A stretch of DNA of 33,814 bases from Caulobacter zeae (GTDB lineage Bacteria; Pseudomonadota; Alphaproteobacteria; Caulobacterales; Caulobacteraceae): the NCBI RefSeq assembly GCF_002858925.1, contig NZ_PJRS01000003.1, positions 1-33,814 of the forward strand. Reading direction: 5' to 3'. The notes beneath the pieces are model-generated. The model made no database searches. It worked only from the letters and a program-made list of their open reading frames with translations, and was not told the origin of the DNA. The position numbers and the translations under genes were made by a program. Shown here one piece after another: positions 8,633-15,652 of this stretch (the first letter of the stretch is position 1; every line of letters starts with the position of its first letter).

Positions 8633-9556
8633 TTGAGCGTTTCCAGCCTGAGCAGCACCTCGATCATGCAGCAGTTGCTGCAGTCGATGCGCGGCTCCTC
8701 GACGACGTCGGCGGCCAGCGCCGCGTCGTCTTCCAGCGGCGCGTCCGCTGGGCAACAAATGCAGGTCGGCAGCGGCGAGCCGCCGCCACCGCCTCCGCCG
8801 CCGATGAGCTCGCAAGGCTCCAGCGGCGAGAATTTCAGCTCTGAAACCCTCGGCTCGCTGCTTTCCATGCAGGAAGGCGGCCAGATGGGCGGCATGAGTC
8901 AGATGGGGGGCATGGGCGGCGGGCAGGCGATCTTCGAGAGCCTCGACACCGACGCCGACGGCGCGCTGTCGACCGACGAGCTGACCACGGCCCTGACCAA
9001 TGCGCTGGGCGAGTCCGACGACATCTCCTCGGCGGTCAGCAGCCTGATCTCCGACGGCGACAGCGATGGCGACGGCGTGCTGACGGGCGGCGAGTTCGCG
9101 GCCCTGGCCCAGGCTTCAGGCGGACCCGGCGGTCCGCCGCCCGGACCTCCGCCGTCGGGCGGTGGTGAAGGCGGCGCCGGCGGCGCTGGTGGAGGCGGCG
9201 GCGTCAGCCAGGTGTTCGACAGTCTCGACACCAACCAGGACGGCACGGTCTCGGCCGCCGAACTGGCCGCGGCCAATACCGACAGCGCCGATGCGGCCAC
9301 CGCCGCTGCCGACCTGATCTCGGCGGCGGATGCGGACGGCGACGGCGGCCTGTCGGGCCAGGAGTTCGGCGACCTGCTGAAACAGGCTTCGGACGGCTCA
9401 GACAGCGCCTCGACCCTGGCCAGCACGCTGTCGAGCTCGTCCCTGGCCTCGGAGATGATGCAGAAGCTGCTGCAACAGCTGGCCGATGCGGCCACCAGCA
9501 GCGCCGCCAGCGGGGAGGGCGTCAGCGCGGCCTCGTCGGTGAGCATCGCGGCCTAG
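8633..9556 (+). CDS. EF-hand calcium-binding protein with four loops
   Basis: A 307-residue, low-complexity, Ser/Ala/Gly-rich protein with four canonical 12-residue EF-hand loops. They begin at D105 (DTDADGALSTDE), D143 (DSDGDGVLTGGE), D199 (DTNQDGTVSAAE) and D233 (DADGDGGLSGQE). They form two pairs, about residues 98-160 and 192-250, separated by a proline/glycine linker, which suggests an internal duplication. A polyproline run lies near residues 50-57. There is no classical signal peptide or membrane segment. The start is a TTG: GGAG at 8621-8624 is well spaced before it, and no nearby ATG gives a sensible N terminus (MSVSSLSSTS). The function is unknown; calcium binding is predicted from the loops. 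Confidence 0.82.
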   Translation: MSVSSLSSTSIMQQLLQSMRGSSTTSAASAASSSSGASAGQQMQVGSGEPPPPPPPPMSSQGSSGENFSSETLGSLLSMQEGGQMGGMSQMGGMGGGQAIFESLDTDADGALSTDELTTALTNALGESDDISSAVSSLISDGDSDGDGVLTGGEFAALAQASGGPGGPPPGPPPSGGGEGGAGGAGGGGGVSQVFDSLDTNQDGTVSAAELAAANTDSADAATAAADLISAADADGDGGLSGQEFGDLLKQASDGSDSASTLASTLSSSSLASEMMQKLLQQLADAATSSAASGEGVSAASSVSIAA

Positions 9557-9565
9557 TCGCTTAAG

Positions 9566-9683
9566 CCCTCCCCCTCGATGGGGGAGGGGTGGGTGGGGGT
9601 GGACACGGCCTCGGCCGGTTGACCTTGCCGGCGCCGCTTCACCCCCATCCCCGACCCTTCCCCCATCGAGGGGGAAGGGAGAG
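9566..9683. repeat. Inverted-repeat element, copy A (no gene inside)
   Basis: The left arm (9566-9603) and right arm (9639-9683) are inverted relatives. Each contains a small hairpin of the type CCCCCTCGATGGGGG plus a G- or C-rich extension. About 35 bases lie between them, including ACACGGCCTCGGCC. The same arm pair recurs at 11,144-11,611 around a DUF559 remnant, and at 12,307-12,427. The copy lies between the EF-hand and nucleoside transporter genes. Confidence 0.75.
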
Positions 9684-9843
9684 TGACCTGGCTTCGACCC
9701 AGGATTGTTCGCCTAGCAGGCGCCGGCCGCCCCGACGCCGAAGGTTAAGCAAGCCGCTTGCGCCGGGCGCGCTTGTGTTGGACAAACTGGCCCCTTGGTC
9801 GGCGTCGCGGGGGCGTCGCTTCACAATTCAAGGTTCTGCCGTC

Positions 9844-11127
9844 TTGCTTTTCCGTCCTGAGAACGTTCAGGCCCTCGCGGGTCTGGCGCTCACCCTGGGC
9901 CTTTGCTGGCTCGTCTCCGAAAACCGCAAGCGCTTCCCGTGGGTGCTGGCCATCGGCGCCCTGATCATCCAGGTCGGCCTGGTCGTCCTGCTGTTCGGCC
10001 TGCCTCAGGCCCAGCAGATGCTGCGCGGCGTCAACGGCGCGGTCGAGGGCCTGGGCGCCTCCACCCAGGCCGGCACGGCCTTCGTGTTCGGTTTCCTGGC
10101 CGGCGGCGACCAGCCCTATCCGGTCAGCAATCCGGGCGCGGGCTTCATCTTCGCCTTCCGCGTGATGCCGGTGATCCTGGTGGTCTGCGCCCTGTCGGCG
10201 CTGCTGTGGCACTGGAAGATTCTGAAGTGGGCCGCCCAAGGCTTCGGCTTCGTGTTCCAGAAGACCCTGGGCCTGCGCGGCCCGCCGGCCCTGGCCACCG
10301 CCGCCACCATCTTCATGGGCCAGATCGAAGGCCCGATCTTCATCCGCGCCTATCTCGACAAGCTGTCGCGCTCGGAACTCTTCATGCTGATCACGGTCGG
10401 CATGGCCTGCGTGTCCGGCTCGACCATGGTGGCCTACGCCACCATCCTGGCCGACGTCCTGCCCAACGCCGCCGCCCACGTGCTGACCGCCTCGATCATC
10501 TCGGCCCCGGCCGGCGTGCTGCTGGCGCGCATCGTGGTGCCGTCGGATCCGCTGGAAAAGGGCGGCGACCTGGACCTGGCCGCCGAGGACAAGACCTACG
10601 GCAGCTCGATCGACGCCGTGATGAAGGGCACCACCGACGGCCTGCAGATCGCGCTGAACGTCGGCGCGACCCTGATCGTCTTCGTGGCCCTGGCCACCAT
10701 GCTCGACAAGTTCCTGGCCATGCTGCCGGCCGTCGGCGGCCAGCCGCTGAGCCTGACGCGCGGCCTGGGCGTGGTGTTCTCGCCCCTGGCCTGGTCGATG
10801 GGCATCCCCTGGAAGGAAGCCGGCAGCGCCGGCGGCCTGCTGGGCACCAAGCTGATCCTCACCGAGTTCACCGCCTTCATCCAGATGGCCAAGACCGGCG
10901 CGGCCAGCCTCGACGAACGCTCGCGGATGATCATGACCTATGCGCTGTGCGGCTTCGCCAACATCGGCTCGGTGGGCATGAACGTCGCCGGCTTCTCGGT
11001 GCTGGTGCCCCAGCGCCGCCAGGAAGTGCTGAGCCTGGTGTGGAAGGCGATGATGGCCGGCTTCCTGGCCACCTGCCTGACCGGCTCGCTGATCGGCCTG
11101 ATGCCGCGGGTGCTGTTCGGGTTGTAG
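9844..11127 (+). CDS. Concentrative nucleoside transporter, NupC/CNT family
   Basis: A 427-residue inner-membrane symporter of the CNT family that would import nucleosides with H+ or Na+. Multiple hydrophobic helices are visible. Family blocks include GQIEGPIFIRAYLDKLSRSE followed by LFMLITVGMACVSGSTMVAY, then LTEFTAF and ALCGFANIGSVGMNVAG. The glutamates of the two binding loops and the FAN-xx-S residues are kept. GQTE of characterised CNTs reads GQIE here, and NEF reads TEF, so base recognition may differ. I chose the TTG at 9844 (MLFRPENVQALAG) because the first helix follows directly and AAGG lies upstream. The open frame extends much further upstream through the repeat element, which is not credible as coding. 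The exact start is uncertain. Confidence 0.88.
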   Translation: MLFRPENVQALAGLALTLGLCWLVSENRKRFPWVLAIGALIIQVGLVVLLFGLPQAQQMLRGVNGAVEGLGASTQAGTAFVFGFLAGGDQPYPVSNPGAGFIFAFRVMPVILVVCALSALLWHWKILKWAAQGFGFVFQKTLGLRGPPALATAATIFMGQIEGPIFIRAYLDKLSRSELFMLITVGMACVSGSTMVAYATILADVLPNAAAHVLTASIISAPAGVLLARIVVPSDPLEKGGDLDLAAEDKTYGSSIDAVMKGTTDGLQIALNVGATLIVFVALATMLDKFLAMLPAVGGQPLSLTRGLGVVFSPLAWSMGIPWKEAGSAGGLLGTKLILTEFTAFIQMAKTGAASLDERSRMIMTYALCGFANIGSVGMNVAGFSVLVPQRRQEVLSLVWKAMMAGFLATCLTGSLIGLMPRVLFGL

Positions 11128-11143
11128 GGGCCGTTGCCTCCAC

Positions 11144-11189
11144 CTCTCCCTTCCCCCTTGATGGGGGAGGGGGTGGGGATGGGGGTGAC
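11144..11189. repeat. Left arm of inverted-repeat element, copy B
   Basis: This arm has a CCCCCTTGATGGGGG hairpin core and the extension GTGGGGATGGGGGTGAC. Its reverse complement matches the right arm at 11,571-11,611 with few differences. The arms face each other across a DUF559 gene remnant. The left arm starts 16 bases past the transporter stop. Confidence 0.8.
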
Positions 11190-11564
11190 ACGGCGTGTCA
11201 GAACGAACACCAAGGCCGACGCACGCCCCCGGCGCCGTCGGCCGCGCCCGCCGCCTTCGGCGGACATGACCGCCGGCGAGCGGAACCTGTGGAAGGCGCT
11301 TAGAGCGCTCATCTCCACATCCGCCGCCAGGCGCCGATCGGCCGCTATGTGGCTGACTTCGTCCACCACGGATCTCGCCTCGTGATCGAGGTCGACGGCG
11401 GCGGACACGATCTTCCCGAGCAGCAACTTTACGACGCCAAGCGCGACGGCTGGCTGGCGAGTCAGGGCTATCGTGTCATGCGCGTGCGTGACGCCGAGGC
11501 GTTCGGAAATCCCGACGAGGTCGCCGGGCGTGTGGCGGCGGAAATTCGGAAATTAATCGTCTGA
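11185..11564 (+). pseudogene. DUF559 endonuclease-like gene, frameshifted
   Basis: Two overlapping frames together give a DUF559 protein (a PD-(D/E)XK/Vsr-like nuclease fold). The first frame gives DMTAGERNLWKALR (ATG at 11,266, or GTG at 11,185). The second gives HLHIRRQAPIGRYVADFVHH, then LVIEVDGGGHDLPEQQ, DAKRDGWLASQGYRVMRV and a normal end at 11,564. The frame must change between 11,301 (a TAG in the second frame) and about 11,316. The family's nuclease core (E-VDG-x-H, D-x-x-R-x3-L-x3-G) is intact, so the loss is recent or is a sequencing error. The gene is enclosed by the inverted arms at 11,144-11,189 and 11,571-11,611 and may have moved with them. No promoter of its own is evident. 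Confidence 0.78.
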
Positions 11565-11570
11565 CGCTGC

Positions 11571-11611
11571 GTCACCCCCATCCCAACCCTTCCCCCATCA
11601 AGGGGGAAGGG
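11571..11611. repeat. Right arm of inverted-repeat element, copy B
   Basis: This arm reads GTCACCCCCATCCCAACC and continues into a CCCTTCCCCCATCAAGGGGGAAGGG hairpin block. It is the inverted counterpart of 11,144-11,189. It begins 6 bases past the stop of the DUF559 remnant and ends 28 bases before the glutathione S-transferase start. Confidence 0.8.
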
Positions 11612-11639
11612 CTTTGTTGGGCGCGGGAGGACTATCAGA

Positions 11640-12257
11640 ATGAAGCTCTATGACAGCCGGCGTGCGCCCAATCCCCGGCGGGTGCGGTGGTTCATGGCCG
11701 AGAAGGGGATCGAGGACGTCGAGATCGTCGAGGTCGACATCTTCGCCGGCCAGCACCGCACGCCCGACTACATGGCCAGGGCGGGCCTGCCCAACGTGCC
11801 CGCCCTGGAGATGGACGACGGGACCACGATCACCGAGTCGGTGGCCATCTGCCGCTACCTCGAAAGCGTCTATCCCGAGCCCAACCTGTTCGGCCGTGAT
11901 CCGCGCGAGGTCGCAATCGTCGAGATGTGGGCCAGGCGCGCCGAGATGCTGGTGGCCACGCCGCTGATGCTGACCGTGCGCCACAGCCATCCGGCCCTGG
12001 CGGCGATCGAGACCCAGATCCCCGAGGTGGCCGCCAGCAACCGCGCCGCCGCCGAGAAGGGGATCAGGGTGCTGGACAGGCGCCTGGCGGAGAGTCCGTT
12101 CATCGCCGGCGACCGGGTGACCATCGCCGACATCCTGGCCGTGACGGGCATCGACTTCGCGCGGATGGCGCGGTTCCGGCCGGATCCGGAACTGGCGAAC
12201 GTGAAGCGCTGGCTGGACGAGATGAACGCCCGCCCGGCGGCGAAGGCGGGGGTTTAG
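11640..12257 (+). CDS. Glutathione S-transferase family protein
   Basis: A 205-residue soluble protein. Its thioredoxin-fold N domain begins MKLYDSRRAPNPRRVRWFMAEKG; serine 6 and the RRVR helix start are where the glutathione-activating residue lies in related enzymes. The cis-proline is in NVPALE (V53-P54), and the E66-S67 pair that holds the glutathione gamma-glutamyl group is in TTITES. An all-helical C domain follows from about residue 85, including the GDRVTIADI block with its conserved aspartate. It would conjugate or reduce electrophilic or peroxide substrates; the substrate is unknown. GGGAGG about 10 bases before the ATG supports the start. It stands alone between two inverted-repeat elements. 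Confidence 0.9.
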   Translation: MKLYDSRRAPNPRRVRWFMAEKGIEDVEIVEVDIFAGQHRTPDYMARAGLPNVPALEMDDGTTITESVAICRYLESVYPEPNLFGRDPREVAIVEMWARRAEMLVATPLMLTVRHSHPALAAIETQIPEVAASNRAAAEKGIRVLDRRLAESPFIAGDRVTIADILAVTGIDFARMARFRPDPELANVKRWLDEMNARPAAKAGV

Positions 12258-12306
12258 GGGGCAAGCGAATTTGATGTCGGCCAAGCGGGCGACGTTTTCC
12301 GCGATC

Positions 12307-12427
12307 CCTCCCCCTTGATGGGGGAGGGGCAGGGGTGGGGGTGATGCGGCGTCAAACGCTGCGCCGTCGCCAATTCAGCAGCCACCCCCCATCCCCGACC
12401 CTTCCCCCATCAAGGGGGAAGGGAGAG
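12307..12427. repeat. Inverted-repeat element, copy C (no gene inside)
   Basis: The left arm (12,307-12,352) has a CCCCCTTGATGGGGG core and GTGATGCGGCGTC at its inner end. The right arm (12,382-12,427) is the inverted form. About 30 bases lie between them. The inner end resembles GTGACACGGCGTGTC of copy B, so this may be an empty version of the same element. It fills most of the gap between the transferase and amidohydrolase genes; nothing else is visible there. Confidence 0.75.
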
Positions 12428-12492
12428 AGCAGCGCAGCTAGGCTCCTCCAGCCCCGCTTGGCGGCCGCCATCCATCCGGCATAACCTCGTCC

Positions 12493-13413
12493 ATGGCCGT
12501 CTCGCTGTTCACCCATGCCGACATGCTCGACCACCGGCCGGGGCCCGGTCATGTGGAAAGCCCCGCGCGGCTGAAGGCGGTGATCGACGCGCTGGAGGAC
12601 GAGGCGGGCCTGGATCTCGAGGCCTTCGAGGCGCCGCTGGTCGATCCGGCTGACCTCGCCCGCGTGCATCCGGCGGCCTTCGTCGATTCGATCTTCGCCG
12701 CCGCGCCGCATGCGGGGATCCATGCGCTGGATCCCGACACGGTGCTGTCGACGGGCAGCCTGATCGCGGCCCGACGCGCCGCGGGAGCGGTGACCGCCGC
12801 CGTGCGGCAGGTGGCGGCGGGCGAGGGCCGGCGGGCCTTCTGCGCGGTGCGGCCGCCGGGCCATCACGCCGAGCCGGCCATCGCCATGGGCTTTTGCGTG
12901 TTCTCCAACGTGGCCGTGGCGGCGCGCGTGGCCCAGGCCAGCGGCCTGGCCCGCGTCGCCATTGTCGATTTCGACGTCCATCACGGCAACGGCAGCCAGG
13001 CGGCGTTCGAGCACGACCCGACGGTGATGGTGGCCTCGATCCACCAGTCGCCGCTCTACCCCGGCACCGGCGATTCCTCGGAGACGGGCGTGGGCAACAT
13101 CGTCAACGCCACGCTGGCGCCGGGCGCGCCGCGCGAATCCTGGCGGCGGGCGTTCGAGGGATTGATGGAGCGAGTCGACGGGTTCGCGCCGGACCTGATC
13201 CTCGTCTCGGCCGGATTCGACGCCCACGAGCGCGATCCCCTGGCCTCGCAAAGCCTTCGCAGCGAAGACTTCGCCTGGGCCACAAGGGCGATCGTGTCGG
13301 TGGCCGACCATCGGGCCAGAGGGCGTATTGTCTCCTCGCTCGAGGGCGGGTACGACCTCGAAGCGCTCGGCCGTTCGGCGAAGGCGCATGTCAGAGCGCT
13401 TCAGGAAGGATGA
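12493..13413 (+). CDS. Histone deacetylase-family (class II-like) amidohydrolase
   Basis: A 306-residue zinc-dependent deacetylase of the HDAC/AcuC/acetylpolyamine amidohydrolase superfamily. Visible motifs are an N-terminal [29 protein letters not shown] with the active-site His124-His125, and [10 protein letters not shown] with zinc ligands Asp161 and His163. [13 protein letters not shown] holds the third zinc aspartate, and EGGYD lies near the C terminus. All catalytic residues are present, so activity is expected. Bacterial members deacetylate polyamines, small acetyl-amides or proteins; which one applies is not shown. The histidine phosphatase gene begins 41 bases after its stop, and it may be the first gene of the run that continues to dxs. 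Confidence 0.92.
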   Translation: MAVSLFTHADMLDHRPGPGHVESPARLKAVIDALEDEAGLDLEAFEAPLVDPADLARVHPAAFVDSIFAAAPHAGIHALDPDTVLSTGSLIAARRAAGAVTAAVRQVAAGEGRRAFCAVRPPGHHAEPAIAMGFCVFSNVAVAARVAQASGLARVAIVDFDVHHGNGSQAAFEHDPTVMVASIHQSPLYPGTGDSSETGVGNIVNATLAPGAPRESWRRAFEGLMERVDGFAPDLILVSAGFDAHERDPLASQSLRSEDFAWATRAIVSVADHRARGRIVSSLEGGYDLEALGRSAKAHVRALQEG

Positions 13414-13454
13414 GACCCGGTTCCGCGTCAGCGGCCGCCGGGTCGTCGAGGAAA

Positions 13455-14075
13455 ATGGCCGACGCACCGACCGCCGACCAGACCGCCTCGAGCGTGGTCC
13501 GCCCGCCCGGGGCCATCGTCCTGGCCCGCCATGGCGAACCGGCGCTGTCGCGCAAGGTGCGCTTCGACGCCAGGACCTATGGCGACTGGTGGGGGCGCTA
13601 CGAGGAGGGCGGCCTGCTGCCCGGCCAGACCCCGCCCGACTGCCTGCTGGAGATCGCCCAGCGCTCGGAGGTGATCGTCTCCTCGACTCGCCGGCGCTCG
13701 ATCGAGACCGCCCAGGCCGTGGCCGGCGGCCGCGACTTCCCGCGCGACCCGATGTTCATCGAGGCGCCGCTGCCGCCGCCGCCGTGGCCCAGCTGGATCA
13801 AGCTGTCGCCCAAGAAGTGGGGCTTCTTCGCCCGCTTCTGGTGGTGGTTCTTCGACCATCACATGGGCCAGGAAAGCCGCAAGCAGGCCGAGGCCCGCGC
13901 CGAAGCGGCCGCCGACGCGCTGATCGCCCTGTCGCAGGACGGCCGCGACGTGCTGCTGGTGGCCCACGGCTTCTTCAACGTGATGATCGGCAACGCCCTG
14001 CAGGCGCGGGGCCTGAAGAAGACGCTCGACCAGGGCTTCCAGTACTGGTGCGTCAAGCGCTTCGAGCGCGCCTGA
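13455..14075 (+). CDS. Histidine phosphatase family protein
   Basis: A 206-residue member of the phosphoglycerate mutase-like (branch 1) superfamily. The phosphate-accepting RHG motif is at residues 25-27 (LARHGEP), and [12 protein letters not shown] carries the usual arginine. The second catalytic histidine is in LLVAHGFFN. An aromatic insert rich in tryptophan and phenylalanine ([15 protein letters not shown]) lies mid-protein and is unusual for a soluble enzyme; it may touch a membrane or a lipid substrate. The ATG at 13,455 is preceded by GAGGAAA and starts a compact N terminus. The frame is open well upstream, but that part is a shadow of the amidohydrolase gene. The substrate is unknown. 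Confidence 0.85.
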   Translation: MADAPTADQTASSVVRPPGAIVLARHGEPALSRKVRFDARTYGDWWGRYEEGGLLPGQTPPDCLLEIAQRSEVIVSSTRRRSIETAQAVAGGRDFPRDPMFIEAPLPPPPWPSWIKLSPKKWGFFARFWWWFFDHHMGQESRKQAEARAEAAADALIALSQDGRDVLLVAHGFFNVMIGNALQARGLKKTLDQGFQYWCVKRFERA

Positions 14076-14140
14076 CCTTTCACAGCCGTTGCCCGCCGGC
14101 CCCACGCCAACTAGGGTGCCAGCTTCTCCTTGGAGTAGAA

Positions 14141-14395
14141 ATGACCGACGCCGCTTCTCCCGTGCACGACCTCTCGGCCCTGAGCTTCGAACAGGCCCTG
14201 GCCGAGCTTGAGAAGATCGTGTCCGAACTGGAATCGGGCCAGGCGCCGCTGGAACGCTCCATCGACATCTACGAGCGCGGGGCGGCCCTGAAGGCGCACT
14301 GCGAAAAGAAGCTCGAGGCCGCGCGCCTGAAGGTCGAGAAGATCGTCCTGGGCCAGGGCGGCGCCGCGGGCGTCGAGCCGGCCGAGTTCTCCTGA
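14141..14395 (+). CDS. xseB: Exodeoxyribonuclease VII small subunit
   Basis: An 84-residue helical protein matching XseB, which joins the large subunit XseA (not in the window) to degrade single-stranded DNA from either end. The family block [34 protein letters not shown] is complete, and the following [15 protein letters not shown] helix is typical. The length is normal (about 80 residues). TGGAG precedes the ATG. The stop overlaps the next gene's ATG by one base (TGATG), so csaA is translationally coupled. XseB genes are often found next to ispA and dxs, as here. Confidence 0.95.
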   Translation: MTDAASPVHDLSALSFEQALAELEKIVSELESGQAPLERSIDIYERGAALKAHCEKKLEAARLKVEKIVLGQGGAAGVEPAEFS

Positions 14396-14757
14396 TGGGC
14401 CAGGCCTCGCCGAAACTGTCGCCGACGATCGCGTTCGAGGAGTTCGAGCGCGTGGACATCCGAGTCGGCACGATCGTTTCGGCCGAGGCCTTTCCCGAGG
14501 CCCGCAAGCCGGCCTACAAGCTGGCGATCGATTTCGGACCGGCGTTCGGCGTAAAGCGTTCGTCGGCCCAGGTTACCCGCCACTACACGACCGACCAGCT
14601 GGTCGGACGCCGGGTGGCGGCGGTGGTGAATTTCAAGCCGCGTCAGATCGGCCCGTTCATGTCGGAGGTCCTGTGCCTGGGCTTTCCCGACGACGAGGGC
14701 GAAGTCGTCCTCGTGACGGTGGATCGCGCGGCGCCCAACGGGGGAAAGCTGTTTTGA
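14395..14757 (+). CDS. csaA: tRNA-binding-domain protein, CsaA family
   Basis: A 120-residue single-domain OB-fold protein of the CsaA/YgjH group, related to the C-terminal domain of methionyl-tRNA synthetase and Arc1p. Hallmarks are [23 protein letters not shown], the KRSSAQVT segment, [20 protein letters not shown], and the NGGKLF tail. CsaA was described as a secretion-related chaperone in Bacillus; tRNA binding is the structural expectation. The gene is squeezed between xseB and ispA: it overlaps xseB by one base, and its stop lies inside the TTG start of ispA (TTGA). Confidence 0.92.
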   Translation: MGQASPKLSPTIAFEEFERVDIRVGTIVSAEAFPEARKPAYKLAIDFGPAFGVKRSSAQVTRHYTTDQLVGRRVAAVVNFKPRQIGPFMSEVLCLGFPDDEGEVVLVTVDRAAPNGGKLF

Positions 14758-15635
14758 GCGACCTTGGCAAGCGCATCGCCCAGGCGGCCGATATCGTCAC
14801 CGTGGCGCTCGACGAGCTGCTGCCGCGCGCCGACGGGCCCGAAAGCCGCCTGACCGAGGCCATGCGCTATGCGGCGCTGGGTCCGGGCAAGCGCCTGCGG
14901 CCGTTCTTCGCGCTGGAAACCGGCAAGATGTTCGACCTGCCCGAGCGGCCGGTGCTGCGCGCGGCCTGCGCGCTGGAATGCATCCACGCCTACAGCCTGG
15001 TGCATGACGACCTGCCGGCCATGGACGACGACGACATGCGTCGCGGCCGTCCCACCGTGCACGTGCAGTACGACGAGGCCACGGCCATCCTGGCCGGCGA
15101 CTCGCTGCAGACGGCGGCCTTCGAGATCATGGCCCACCCCGACACCCACGACGACGGCCACGTCCGTTCGGAGCTGGTGCGCAAGCTGGCGATCGCCTCG
15201 GGCGCGCGCGGCATGTGCGGCGGCCAGATGATCGACCTCCTGGGCGTCCGCGACGACCTGGGCGCGGTGGCGCGGATGCAGCGCCTGAAGACCGGCGCCC
15301 TGATCGCCTTCGCCTTCGAGATCCCGCTGATCATCGGCCGGGCCAAGGAAGCCGAGCGCGCCGCGCTGATGGGCTTCGCCCAGGACCTGGGGCTGGCCTA
15401 CCAGATCGTCGACGACATCCTCGACGCCGAGGGCGACGAAGCCACCCTAGGCAAGGCCGCCGGCAAGGACGCCGCCAAGGGCAAGGCCAACTACGTCACC
15501 CTTCTGGGCCTGGACGCCGCCAAGGAGCGCGTGGAGCTTCTGGCCGCGCAGACCAAGGCTCACCTCGATATCTTTGGCGACAGGGCCGATCATCTGCGCG
15601 AAAGCGTTGATTTCGTGCTGGACCGCCGCAACTGA
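14754..15635 (+). CDS. ispA: Farnesyl diphosphate synthase
   Basis: A 293-residue trans-prenyltransferase that condenses DMAPP or GPP with IPP to give FPP. The first aspartate-rich motif is DDLPAMD (D85-D91, the DDxxxxD form of bacterial type II FPP synthases). Upstream comes GPGKRLRP for IPP binding, and the second motif DDILD is at 220-224, followed by [16 protein letters not shown]. The start is a TTG at 14,754: GGGGGAAAG lies 6-13 bases before it, the TTGA overlaps the csaA stop, and the resulting N terminus ([13 protein letters not shown]) matches the family. A longer in-frame extension would lie inside csaA. dxs follows after 17 bases, which couples the start of the MEP pathway to prenyl synthesis. 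Confidence 0.95.
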   Translation: MSDLGKRIAQAADIVTVALDELLPRADGPESRLTEAMRYAALGPGKRLRPFFALETGKMFDLPERPVLRAACALECIHAYSLVHDDLPAMDDDDMRRGRPTVHVQYDEATAILAGDSLQTAAFEIMAHPDTHDDGHVRSELVRKLAIASGARGMCGGQMIDLLGVRDDLGAVARMQRLKTGALIAFAFEIPLIIGRAKEAERAALMGFAQDLGLAYQIVDDILDAEGDEATLGKAAGKDAAKGKANYVTLLGLDAAKERVELLAAQTKAHLDIFGDRADHLRESVDFVLDRRN

Positions 15636-15652
15636 CCGCGCTCTTTACAGAC

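Noticed and set aside
6283..8895. 870-codon open frame on the minus strand opposite the S46 peptidase and EF-hand genes
   Set aside because: It is the antisense shadow of a GC-rich coding frame. Its translation has no recognisable domain, while the plus strand has a complete catalytic triad and signal peptide.
9563..12427. Possible CRISPR array from repeated GC-rich units
   Set aside because: The repeats are inverted pairs in separate intergenic gaps with unequal spacing. There is no series of direct repeats with uniform spacers and no cas gene.
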